Assembly (NCBI GenBank): GCA_009746045.1
Contig: RPFO01002078.1
Span: 700,209-764,208, forward strand
Direction: 5' to 3'
DNA length: 64,000 bases
Source of the DNA: Mesostigma viride
Lineage: Eukaryota; Streptophyta; Mesostigmatophyceae; Mesostigmatales; Mesostigmataceae
Made by a program: the position numbers and the translations under genes. The notes under the pieces are model-generated. The model had not been told where the DNA came from and made no database searches. It worked only from the letters and a program-made list of their open reading frames with translations. Of the stretch, positions 25,380 through 52,403 are shown piece by piece; position 1 is the first letter of the stretch, and every line of letters begins with the position of its first letter.

Positions 25380-25670
25380 CGTCTCCGGTTACCATGGCAT
25401 CGCCAACTTACACCTACAGTCATCCGCAAAAGTTCTCCTGTCCGGGGAGTGATGCAAGCCTTTCGGATTTGGTACTAGATAAATCACTCGAGATCTGTGT
25501 GTAGGAGTACTACACACGTGTCTGCACGCGAGACTTGTTCAGTCTCGCACCGTGAGACGGGCTGAACACGGCTGAATCCTTCTTTAGAAGGGGGCGTAGC
25601 CGGTACTATCGAAATCAGCCAGTTATATACACTATCGAAATCAGCCAGTTATATACATATATGTATATAA
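25380..25670. other. Host spacer between virus and LINE cluster
   Basis: No gene seen. The direct repeat ctatcgaaatcagccagtta occurs at 25606-25625 and 25632-25651, followed by the palindromic tatacatatatgtata. Confidence 0.5.
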
Positions 25671-26311
25671 CATGATTCGGTCGGTTTTCCCCCACGCGAA
25701 CATCCGGTCCGAGGATGCGGATGGCGCTGCCTTCTATTCCCCCAACCACCGGCCTGACATCGTGGTGCTGGACTTTGAGGGGGGTGGCCGGCATCTGCTT
25801 ATTGACGTTTCGGTGGCGCGGCCCTTGGCTCTTAGCCACGTGGCTGGGGCCTCCCTCACGGCAGGTTACACGGCGGACCGGGCGGAGCGGGCCAAGCTCC
25901 TGGCCTACGGCGACGTCGGGCACCATCGTGTGGTGCCCTTTGTCCTGGAGGAGTTTGGGGCCATGGGGCCCCTGACCTCCGCCTTCTTCAAGGAGTGTTG
26001 CCGGCTCCGGGAGGACCGGCTGGACCTGGAGGGCCAGCGGGCCCCATGGTCGGCGCGGACCTGGACGTCATATTGGCGTCAGCGCTTGTCGGTGGCGCTG
26101 ACTCGGGCCATGGCTGACATCATGCTCCGCCGTACGCGGGCTGATTTTGCGGTGCAGCAGGGCTATTAGGTTCCTCCCGTTAGGCGTTTCCATTGGTCTT
26201 ATCGTAGTATAGAGCTTTGACATGGCTCTGTATATAGGTTTATAGCTGGGCGTTTGCTTTGGTTTGAGTGATTTCACTCTGCTGTAAGTAATTATATTTT
26301 TAATATATATA
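25671..26311 (+). mobile_element. LINE copy A, 5'-truncated
   Basis: Coding part 25672-26169 (about 165 aa) is the C-terminal region that follows the reverse transcriptase in algal/plant LINE-type proteins: RPDIVVLDFEGGGRHLLIDVSVARPL, AERAKLLAY, HRVVPFVLEEFGAMGP. The 3' UTR ends in taattatatttttaatatat. No RT motif remains. Confidence 0.7.
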
Positions 26312-27128
26312 TAACATGCCGGCACCAGCTATTTGCCCCGCAGCCTCTTGTTCCGGCCGGGCGGCCTTGTGGTAGCTGTGGGCAGCCGCTGGATCCCACG
26401 GGGACTCACTACCTTGCCTGCATGGGGGGCCAACAGAATCAGAATTGGTATTTGTATTTGCACACTGTCCTCCTGACGGTGGTGCTCGCCATGATTCGGT
26501 CGGTTTTCCCCCACGCGAACATCCGGTCCGAGGATGCGGATGGCGCTGCCTTCTATTCCCCCAACCACCGGCCTGACATCGTGGTGCTGGACTTTGAGGG
26601 GGGTGGCCGGCATCTGCTTATTGACGTTTCGGTGGCGCGGCCCTTGGCTCTTAGCCACGTGGCTGGGGCCTCCCTCACGGCAGGTTACACGGCGGACCGG
26701 GCGGAGCGGGCCAAGCTCCTGGCCTACGGCGACGTCGGGCACCATCGTGTGGTGCCCTTTGTCCTGGAGGAGTTTGGGGCCATGGGGCCCCTGACCTCCG
26801 CCTTCTTCAAGGAGTGTTGCCGGCTCCGGGAGGACCGGCTGGACCTGGAGGGCCAGCGGGCCCCATGGTCGGCGCGGACCTGGACGTCATATTGGCGTCA
26901 GCGCTTGTCGGTGGCGCTGACTCGGGCCATGGCGGACATCATGCTCCGCCGTACGCGGGCTGATTTTGCGGTGCAGCAGGGCTATTAGGTTCCTCCCGTT
27001 AGGCGTTTCCATTGGTCTTATCGTAGTATAGAGCTTTGACATGGCTCTGTATATAGGTTTATAGCTGGGCGTTTGCTTTGGTTTGAGTGATTTCACTCTG
27101 CTGTAAGTAATTATATTTTTAATATATA
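26312..27128 (+). mobile_element. LINE copy B, 5'-truncated
   Basis: Nearly identical to copy A but extends about 200 nt further 5'. Coding part 26422-26988 has the same C-terminal domain. It begins exactly in the AT-rich tail of copy A, so it is a tail-to-head tandem insertion. Confidence 0.7.
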
Positions 27129-27584
27129 TTGACTTTGAGTCGGCGTTCAAACGGGTAGCCATGACAATTGCAGGGGCAACATTAAGTGGAAAAACACACT
27201 GTCACAGTATCCGTCGATCTGGAAATAATCTACGGTATAAGTTAGAGTGCATCCAGCCGCCACACACAAGTGGGTGGCTTACATCAACACTAAAATGACG
27301 CGTCGGGTCACTAGTATGCAAGTACAAGGACATTGCGCCTCCAGGGCAGCACTTAGTGAACATAGGGTCGGCGCGAAGCGCAGATCCAGGCAAATTTTGT
27401 CAGGCGGCTACAGTACCACTAGGTACGGTACGGATGTCAGCTAACACCGCTGGAAATCGGATGTCAGCTAACACCACTGGAAATATATTTAGTCAAATGT
27501 AGCAGAAAGTAGTCATATAAGTTCCGGTATACCCGAAACTAGCACACTCAATAAAAAGACTGTCAGGCATATTGGGGCATATCC
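27129..27584. repeat. 455-bp unit, copy 1 of a direct duplication
   Basis: Starts ttgactttgagtcggcgttc and ends catatcctgaca. It is repeated at 29872-30333 with only small differences (for example cttacatcaac against cttactgtacatcaac). With the LINE 3' end before it, the duplicated block is about 880 bp (26708-27584 and 29449-30333). No ORF supported. Confidence 0.8.
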
Positions 27585-28158
27585 TGACACCCCCCTTGCA
27601 TACAATGTGCCTGTTCCCCCCTTGCTCAGAGAAACCTATAGCTAGTGAGGGTATAGCCGGGTACACTCCCATGGCACCCCCCTTACACGGCTATCTGGTT
27701 GGAGCTGAGAGGAGACTTGATGACTGTAGCCCCCAGGTGTCCCTGGGAGTGCGCCACAGTGGCGGTCGCTTGGAGAATGCCGGTGACCCTAGAAAACCTT
27801 GGTTGTGGCTGCTGTTGCTGGGAAAAAATGCTGGGACCCTGGAAAGACATCCGGTGGCCCCCAGGTGTCCCTGGGAGTGCGCCACAGGAGAAAAGAACAC
27901 AGGTTGACTGGTTGATGCTGGTACTGCAGTACTGGTCACTGCTGGCTGCTGGCATGAAGACCTGCACCTGTCACGTCTGGCAGGGCGGGCTACTAGCCGC
28001 TAGCGATGCAGGAGGGCCAGAGGACGGGTTGGGGGGGCTGGCTGCTGTCGCCTGCTGCAGTGCAGGTTGAAAAGCTCCAGGGCCCACGTCTGGTGCTAGC
28101 TGGGCCCAGCTGGCTGCTACCCCTTGTTCCCGGTCCCGGGGGGAGCTGGATAAGGCGT
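27585..28158. other. Region downstream of the gag ORF, no supported gene
   Basis: Contains a 24-nt-class direct repeat (ccccaggtgtccctgggagt at about 27731 and 27860). Overlapping ORFs on both strands look like shadows. No pol domain of a copia element is visible. Confidence 0.45.
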
Positions 28159-29049
28159 TTAGAAGCAGAAACCGGGGGGGAGGTCGGGGGCCTCGTGGGA
28201 GGGCGCCGGGGTGTCGGTGGTGTGGTGGGCGGCGGGCCCGCCGGTGTTGCCGCGAGTGTTCCGTAGGTGAGGATACTTCCACCAGCAGGTGGGCTCCTGA
28301 TGAGAGGTGCGACCGCAGTGGGTGCAGCTGGGCCGCTGGGTCCCGCCATTGTGACCGCCACGCCCCCTGCCACGGCCGGTGCCACGGCCACCGCGTCCAG
28401 AGTGGGAGGTATGATACACCCCGGTGGCCTCCGCGGAATCTTTGTTACCGTGCACAAGGTCCCAGGCCTTAAGAAGTGCCGCCTTAGTTTCCTGTAGGGT
28501 GATACCGTCCCCAAGGTTCAATTGGGCAAGGGACGGAAGCAACTCCTCGGTCACACCGGCGAGCAGATTCTCGGCCAGATCCTCGGGTGCCATTTTGGCG
28601 CCGGTGGCAATCAGGTCGTTATAAGTTAATTCCCCGTCGGTTATATATTGCCGCATTGTGACGCCGTGTTCCAGCTTCATTCGATTTAGCTTGCGGCGTA
28701 GTGCTCGCCGGTTGCTCATCTGCAGTTTGAGATGCTCATATTCTTCACAGATGCGATGATATGCCACGCTGCCAGTTTTCTGAGTAACACTGTTTGCCAC
28801 TTTGAGTGCCGGTCCAACGAGGCACTGACAAAGGGCCGCAAAAAGAATCAGGTCGCGTTCCTCATTGACCTCGGTGCCAAGCAGGACAGACAGCATCCCG
28901 AATGCTGTCACTACGGCCAGAAAAGGAATCTTCGTGTTATCCCACTTTACTGGGTCGAGGCCGTCGAACTGTGTAATATTTTTGCAGGCCTGTAAGATGT
29001 TGAGATCTTTCGTCGCTTTCGTAGCTGCTGCTGTCGCGGCTGCGGACAT
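28159..29049 (-). CDS. Copia-type Gag polyprotein, 296 aa
   Basis: The N-terminal 200 residues fit the helical UBN2-type Gag domain: ITQFDGLDPVKWDNTKIPFL, RICEEYEHLKLQ, RALRRKLNRMKLEHG, EDLAENLLAGVTEELLPSLAQLN. A Gly/Arg-rich stretch (about 218-240) precedes a CCHC zinc knuckle CTHCGRTSHQEPTCW near 248. The ORF ends without protease, integrase or reverse transcriptase, and none follow downstream. It is a Gag-only fragment or a non-autonomous element depending on partners for transposition. Confidence 0.8.
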   Translation of the reverse strand: MSAAATAAATKATKDLNILQACKNITQFDGLDPVKWDNTKIPFLAVVTAFGMLSVLLGTEVNEERDLILFAALCQCLVGPALKVANSVTQKTGSVAYHRICEEYEHLKLQMSNRRALRRKLNRMKLEHGVTMRQYITDGELTYNDLIATGAKMAPEDLAENLLAGVTEELLPSLAQLNLGDGITLQETKAALLKAWDLVHGNKDSAEATGVYHTSHSGRGGRGTGRGRGRGGHNGGTQRPSCTHCGRTSHQEPTCWWKYPHLRNTRGNTGGPAAHHTTDTPAPSHEAPDLPPGFCF

Positions 29050-29448
29050 GATTGTCTCGGCAAGGTTAAAATCTGGTCACAACCGAGTCTCGGCAAGGTG
29101 AAAATCTGGAAACAACCGAGAAAACCGGAGACGCTCAATCCGTAATGGTAAAGATTAATATTAATATGCGACGATGGTTGAGAACAGCGAATACGAGATA
29201 GAGACGATCGTCTAAATACTGGAGTTCTTGAATTTCGATACAGGGAAGCCCGTCAAGGATATGAACGACTGGCATAAAGTGCCGACGTCGGATTCAGGGA
29301 GTCAATTTGCCCGATAAATGGGACCAGTTGCAGCAATTTAGTTGGCCACCCCGCTCGATACCATGTCAAAATGTAGGACAGGTGGCAGGCTTAAAGATCG
29401 AATAATGCTTTACTGATTATATATATTGACTCCCATGATGATGATGGG
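29050..29448. other. Region upstream of gag, no supported gene
   Basis: Contains a tandem pair of approximately 33-nt units (tctcggcaaggt..aaaatctgg..acaaccgag) at 29056-29122, then unique DNA. Confidence 0.5.
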
Positions 29449-29871
29449 CCAAGCTCCTGGCCTACGGCGACGTCGGGCACCATCGTGTGGTGCCCTTTGT
29501 CCTGGAGGAGTTTGGGGCCATGGGGCCCCTGACCTCCGCCTTCTTCAAGGAGTGTTGCCGGCTCCGGGAGGACCGGCTGGACCTGGAGGGCCAGCGGGCC
29601 CCATGGTCGGCGCGGACCTGGACGTCATATTGGCGTCAGCGCTTGTCGGTGGCGCTGACTCGGGCCATGGCGGACATCATGCTCCGCCGTACGCGGGCTG
29701 ATTTTGCGGTGCAGCAGGGCTATTAGGTTCCTCCCGTTAGGCGTTTCCATTGGTCTTATCGTAGTATAGAGCTTTGACATGGCTCTGTATATAGGTTTAT
29801 AGCTGGGCGTTTGCTTTGGTTTGAGTGATTTCACTCTGCTGTAAGTAATTATATTTTTAATATATATATTG
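29449..29871 (+). mobile_element. LINE copy C, fragment in the direct duplication
   Basis: Matches 26708-27128, from gggccaagctcctggcctac to the AT-rich 3' tail. The remaining coding part ends at 29726 with the same QQGY C-terminus. Part of the approximately 880-bp duplicated block. Confidence 0.7.
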
Positions 29872-30333
29872 ACTTTGAGTCGGCGTTCAAACGGGTAGCC
29901 ATGACAATTGCAGGGGCAACATTAAGTGGAAAAACACACTGTCACAGTATCCGTCGATCTGGAAATAATCTACGGTATAAGTTAGAGTGCATCCAGCCGC
30001 CACACACAAGTGGGTGGCTTACTGTACATCAACACTAAAATGACGCGTCGGGTCACTAGTATGCAAGTACAAGGACATTGCGCCTCCAGGGCAGCACTTA
30101 GTGAACATAGGGTCGGCGCGAAGCGCAGATCCAGGCAAATTTTGTCAGGCGGCTACAGTACCACTAGGTACGGTACGGATGTCAGCTAACACCGCTGGAA
30201 ATCGGATGTCAGCTAACACCACTGGAAATATATTTAGTCAAATGTAGCAGAAAGTAGTCATATAAGTTCCGGTATACCCGAAACTAGCACACTCAATAAA
30301 AAGACTGTCAGGCATATTGGGGCATATCCTGAC
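29872..30333. repeat. 455-bp unit, copy 2 of the direct duplication
   Basis: See 27129-27584. This copy is followed directly by LINE copy D, while copy 1 is followed by unique sequence. Confidence 0.8.
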
Positions 30334-30920
30334 AGCGCTGCCTTCTATTCCCCCAACCACCGGCCTGACATCGTGGTGCTGGACTTTGAGGGGGGTGGCC
30401 GGCATCTGCTTATTGACGTTTCGGTGGCGCGGCCCTTGGCTCTTAGCCACGTGGCTGGGGCCTCCCTCACGGCAGGTTACACGGCGGACCGGGCGGAGCG
30501 GGCCAAGCTCCTGGCCTACGGCGACGTCGGGCACCATCGTGTGGTGCCCTTTGTCCTGGAGGAGTTTGGGGCCATGGGGCCCCTGACCTCCGCCTTCTTC
30601 AAGGAGTGTTGCCGGCTCCGGGAGGACCGGCTGGACCTGGAGGGCCAGCGGGCCCCATGGTCGGCGCGGACCTGGACGTCATATTGGCGTCAGCGCTTGT
30701 CGGTGGCGCTGACTCGGGCCATGGCTGACATCATGCTCCGCCGTACGCGGGCTGATTTTGCGGTGCAGCAGGGCTATTAGGTTCCTCCCGTTAGGCGTTT
30801 CCATTGGTCTTATCGTAGTATAGAGCTTTGACATGGCTCTGTATATAGGTTTATAGCTGGGCGTTTGCTTTGGTTTGAGTGATTTCACTCTGTTGTAAGT
30901 AATTATATTTTTAATATATA
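30334..30920 (+). mobile_element. LINE copy D, 5'-truncated
   Basis: Starts at gcgctgccttctattccc, a different truncation point from copies A-C. Coding part ends at 30780. The 3' UTR ends in tttttaatatatat. Confidence 0.7.
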
Positions 30921-31046
30921 TCGTTAGGAGTTTCCATTGGTCTTATCGTAGTATAGAGATTTGACATGGCTCTGTATAGAGGTTTATAGCTGGGCGTTTG
31001 CTTTGGTTTGAGTGATTTCACTCTGCTGTAAGTAATTATATTATTA
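30921..31046 (+). mobile_element. LINE copy E, 3' UTR only
   Basis: About 120 nt of the same 3' UTR (cgttaggagtttccattggt onward), with a few substitutions. Only the tail end was inserted. Confidence 0.65.
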
Positions 31047-31054
31047 AATATATA

Positions 31055-31136
31055 TATTAAAAATATAATTACTTACAGCAGAGTGAAATCACTCAAACCA
31101 AAGCAAACGCCCAGCTATAAACCTATATACAGAATA
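31055..31136 (-). mobile_element. LINE copy F, inverted 3' UTR fragment
   Basis: Reverse complement of the end of copy E. Together they form a palindrome with arms of about 75 nt around tattaaatatatatatta. Confidence 0.65.
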
Positions 31137-31187
31137 TATATAGTATCGGTGGTACTATACATAGTATACCAAAGAGACAACCAAAGA

Positions 31188-31312
31188 GACAACCAGCGCA
31201 GGCCAGAAATCGGGAGAATCCGGACCATGGTAGCTCGAGCCTGCCGTTATCTTTTCCGCGTTTTCGAGTCGTTCAGGATGATGAAGATGAATGGTGATGG
31301 AAATGTGTATCC
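31188..31312 (+). repeat. Dispersed repeat R, copy 1
   Basis: Begins agacaaccagcgcaggccag and runs through ggaccatggtagctcgagcc to a gatgaagatgaatggtgatg tract. Other copies are at 45041-45232, 50432-50628 and, inverted, 60937-61052. No protein recognised; a SINE or LINE fragment is likely. Confidence 0.75.
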
Positions 31313-31435
31313 GTATAGTATACGTATAGTCTATGTACTGTTGCAAAGTAGAATAAGTAGGGTTTTCTAGATTAGATTAGCTTAGAGTTAGATTAGTTCG
31401 GTTTCGCGGCTTTGCCCCCCCCTCCATCCATCCAC

Positions 31436-31679
31436 GGGAATATGTGCTACATGATCTCCCAACGGAGTCATGTTATAATTTAATTTAATTTAATGTACTG
31501 TTGTTGTTGTCCCTGTTGTTGTGTACAGTCTATGTAATGTAGGCCGGGGTCAAGTATCTCACCGCTCTCCCGTCCCCTTGTTTGCCACCCCATAAGGCAG
31601 GCCCGCCGTTGGATCCACTATTAATAACCCTGTCGGGTCACCGGCGCGGGAATAAACTCAACTCAACTCAACTCAACTG
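31436..31679 (+). mobile_element. Two LINE-type 3' ends in series
   Basis: 31441-31495 has the signature tatgtgctacat, a ctcccaacggag stem-loop and a taatttaatttaattt tail, shared with 52404-52455, 58231-58285 and 63325-63375. A second, unrelated 3' end follows with cgcgggaataaactcaactc and (actca)n. Confidence 0.55.
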
Positions 31680-34289
31680 GCAGGGTTCCACCCTGGCCGT
31701 CGGTTTCGCCGTCGGATTCCCCCCCTGAGTTTCCGACGTCGGTTTCCCCCCCTGAGTTTCTGACTTTTCAGCTTTTTTCCGGTGAAATGGGTGTTTTTTG
31801 TCAGGACGTCTGACCCAACCCGGATTTTGGGCAAAAAAATAATTAATTCGCCATCAGGTACCTTTCTGCTACGGTACGGTAGACCGGTTTCTCGCCAACA
31901 GCGTCAGTCGTTACCCGAAAACAAATCACTGCCGCCATCGCGTGTTACCGTAGTGGCTGAAATCACATTGCGAATAAATCTTTTTTTTTTTTGAGACTAT
32001 ATCGATGTGCACATGTGGTTTGGCTAAGCTTAGCCGCCTAGCGGCTAAGCTTAGGTAAGGTTTACGAAACATTTCAAACTTTTCATTAAAATTATATTAA
32101 AATATTTAAGCGCGACGCACAGCGTCTCCACAGACATTTTTCTACCTACACAGTCCAGTGTGTTGTGGCGCCTCAGAAGTCATACAACAAATTCTGGCGC
32201 TGTCACAAGGTCCGGCCGGCGACGTGCGCCGGAAATGCGCGGACAATACAAATTAATTTGGCACACGGACACGTCCAGCCTGTTTGGGATCATAAAAATA
32301 GACTTTCCTCATGTGACCTAGTGTTTTCCTGTTTACATCATGCCCATTTAATATTAATGCTGCTGTTACCCTGCTCATGACCATGCCCTGAATTCCATTC
32401 TTTGGAATAGTGTTTTCTTGTTTAGGGGCTGGCATGCATGCGTTGGTTGACATGCCATGGATGAAAAACGCCAAGAAGAGTATATGGCCCCGCTGCCACC
32501 AAAAATCACCTGGTTGATAAACCAAGGGGATAGCCTGCACAGTGAGACACACAGCAGACCCAGCAAAGCAAAATTCAGGTTGTAAGCGAGTGGAGATTAC
32601 TTTTGACATGCTTGATGAAGAAATATATAACACACCTTCTATAAACAAATGGTTGATTGATCACCTTACACACCACGTAAACATGCTAGCAGACGCGCTC
32701 TTCAGTCCAGTGAAAATCCACGTGCGAAGCAAGTCAGCTTACGCAGAAAGCACCATGAATATCAGCCAGTACAGCAGTAAATGACGCCCCAAACCCGTGA
32801 CCAGGCAAGCATCCAGAGGGGCTTTCCAAGCCCAGTATATTCCAGGAAAAAGCATCACAGATCCTTGGGCAACGGACGTTCACACAGGACATTCGAAGGA
32901 CCATGAAGATGGCGTCCTGCACGGCTAAGAAAATAAAACGCAACGCTATGCTATGTCTTTGCTGCGACTAGGTGGATTCGGCGAAATGGAAAGAACGCAA
33001 CCATGAAAATGCATCAGAAAGAGAGCAGGTAGTACCCCGGTCATCGAAACAAACGCCTCACCATCGGCATCGCCAGTTACGTCCCGTGGCAAAAAATCCA
33101 GCGTTCTTTCCAATATGATGACACCAGAAACTCGTCGGCCACACCCCACGCCTTCCACGAACAGCAAACTGATTTCACTAGGCACCCAGTACGTAAAGCC
33201 ATTAAGCATGATACTACAATACCTAAATCTACAACGACATTTTGACGTATAAAACCATGGCTGCGCATTCCCCATCCCAATTTTCTAGCGTACGTTTCCT
33301 GCCATCGCCAGCCAGCAAATTGCTGGTGGAGCACGTCACTTTGTTTTTCGTCAGATGGTGGCTGTCGGCGTGGCCTGCGGCTGCGTCGTTTCGGTGGTCT
33401 TATCGATTTCGGGTCGTTTCCGTTGGATTTGCGACCGTTGGGGCCGAAGGCCGTTTGTTTTCCGTAGTTTGCTTGTTTTGTATTGGTTGTTTGGTGATTT
33501 AGTATTTGTACGGACGACCCGAGCCGCTAACTTAGCGGGTTTATCGCGTCCGTTGGATCCATCATCGGACGCTCCAGATTGTCGGCGGCTAACGTTTTAA
33601 CTTTTTTCATTTTGCCTTCGTATATGGAATGACCCCCCGAAAAGTGCTAAAATAATAGGTATTTACTACATCCGTACGCGTATCTGGAGGTCAGTCAGAC
33701 AGTCAGTCAGTTAGATCCCACGCGTATGTAACTCGAGGTCTCTTATTAAAGACTTCCCCATGCCACCGACAGCAAAGCATTTTATGCATGCCAGACGCTG
33801 AGACGCATGATGGACGGGAGATCTCATATTGGTGCTTTTGAACGAATCTCTCTGCTGCCCATATGCGACCAACAACAAATACGATTCCAGATTCCTATTA
33901 GACGCTGTCACGTGCAACATTCAGACTTTTAACCCTGTGCTGTCAGGAGGGGTGGCATGCCCGGGCAAAATTTCCTGGAACCGCGGTACCAGAGAGGGTT
34001 GTCCCAGGGACTGACGGTGGTGGATTTTCGCGGGGCCCATGGTTAACCGCGGGGTTTGAGGGTCAAAAACTTGCCGGTGGCGGTTCGTGGGCATGTCTGT
34101 AATAACTTCAACCTAGGTCAAGGCTGCCGTCCCGGCCAACAGCTCCAGTTTTCAGTCGCGGTCCGGGGTGTGAGCGCCCTTCGCGTCCTAGAAGTCTTTT
34201 CCTCCCATCAGTGTCATTCGATCTGCAATCAACTTGACTCCCCCCAAAGCTGCGCGTGGTGCACGTAGCACAGAGACACGTGACCAGCA
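31680..34289. other. Non-coding host DNA
   Basis: Only short ORFs of no recognised family. A near-perfect palindrome (14-nt arms, 3-nt loop) lies at 32024-32054 (ctaagcttagccgc..gcggctaagcttag). Promoter and 5' UTR of the phosphodiesterase gene presumably lie in the last few hundred bases. Confidence 0.5.
32024..32054. other. 14-bp perfect hairpin
   Basis: Arms ctaagcttagccgc and gcggctaagcttag with loop cta. It could be a DNA transposon footprint or a terminator-like structure. Confidence 0.6.
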
Positions 34290-51009
<16,720 letters not shown>

Positions 51010-51243
51010 TGGGGCACAAGCTTGCGCATCAATGTACTATTAAATACATTTATTGTTTTTGGTCCATTGGAGTTCCTTCCCACCAAGAGAAACATTTACT
51101 TTACATTTTTGTGTGCTAGGCTTTATATGGACAGCCTATACCACACCTTCAAACTCAGTGCACATCATTATCAAGTTGGTTATTGTAGCACCATGCTGGG
51201 GGCCCAGCATACTCGAACACAAGGCGTTGCCCCTCTTAGCAGC
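51010..51243. other. PDE copy A 3' flank
   Basis: Contains attaaatac and other AT-rich words shortly after the stop codon but no clear AATAAA. No other gene seen. Confidence 0.4.
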
Positions 51244-51420
51244 GTGGGTGGGTGGGTGGGTGGGTGGGTGGGTGGGTGGGTGGGTGGGTGGGTGGGTGGG
51301 TGGGTGGGTGGGTGGGTGGGTGGGTGGGTGGGTGGGTGGGTGGGTGGGTGGGTGGGTGGGTGGGTGGGTGGGTGGGTGGGTGGGTGGGTGGGTGGGTGGG
51401 TGGGTGGGTGGGTGGGTGGG
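51244..51420. repeat. (GGGT)n microsatellite
   Basis: About 44 units immediately downstream of PDE copy A; ORFs of GGWV or HPPT repeats over it are artefacts. Confidence 0.95.
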
Positions 51421-52403
51421 GGAGCTGTAAAGAGGCCTCCCTACGTCCCCTACACCACTCTAAGTACTGACTATCATTCACATTGCGCCACACAGGCCTG
51501 CCGGCTGGCGCAGGTACAAGGTGTACTGACTGCCCATCACAGATGCGTCACGCCTGGCGGCTGGCGCAGGTAACAAGGTCTAGTGACGTACGTTAGAAGC
51601 TACCTAGGCCTGCACTCCCGAACCACACTCAGCCTTGGCACAAAAAGCTAGGGCCGGCCGGTGCAGTACCCTCGTGACAAGCGCTAGTCTTACGCTACCT
51701 ACGGCACTGAGGTCGGTCCCCTTTGAGCCCGTCCACGCGAAATATATAAAATGAGCGAAGCTCAACAATTAATTAATTAATCAATTAATCAATTATAGAC
51801 ACGTGACTGCGTCACGTCAGCATAAGTCCTCAGTGGGAGGGGAACATGGGATGGAACACATCAAACTTTTCCCGCGGAGAGCCGGCCGGAAAATTCTTTC
51901 CGACTTGCCCGACTGAGATGGACGGTACGGACCAAATTTCGGTGCAAATTGAGGCCAAAAAGCTATGTCGGCTGATTTAATGGCGGTGACCTTGATGGAG
52001 GCAATATTAACGCTGGAAAATTTTGCTGCACATGCTCCGAGATGTGCGATCGCTCATAAATCATGATTTTTTTTTCTATTTTACCGACGTGCTGCATGCA
52101 AGCTGAAAAAAATATTTGCGCGGGGGTGGGTACGAGCCTGCCGACCCTTTTGCGGGCTGCTGTCCGCAGATGCAAAAAAGCACACCATCGCGGTAGCCCA
52201 GCCATGCACCACTGGGTTTGCGTGCGATGAGAGCGAATTTCTCTTCTTTGGTAAGTCTATTTTAGCGTTACCACGAGCTTTTCCCGAAAAATTTTCAGTT
52301 CGGTATATTTCCTCGTAAAATCTGCTATAATGGGTGCTTCGGAGCTCTAAAAACCCTGAAATCCACCGTACCGCCCGGCGGGCCCCCCCTCCCCCCGATT
52401 AAT
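51421..52403. other. Non-coding host DNA
   Basis: A tandem pair of approximately 50-nt units (ggctggcgcaggtacaaggt / ggctggcgcaggtaacaagg) lies at 51480-51590, and an attaattaattaatcaatta stretch at 51768-51795. No gene supported. Confidence 0.5.

Noticed and set aside
27161-30333. A standard LTR retrotransposon with the 455-bp units as LTRs
   Set aside because: The duplication continues into LINE sequence beyond the supposed LTR edge, no pol is present, and no convincing primer-binding or polypurine site was found.
33242-33600. Two short ORFs with Trp/Val-rich segments
   Set aside because: No family resemblance, overlapping frames, and no splice or promoter support.
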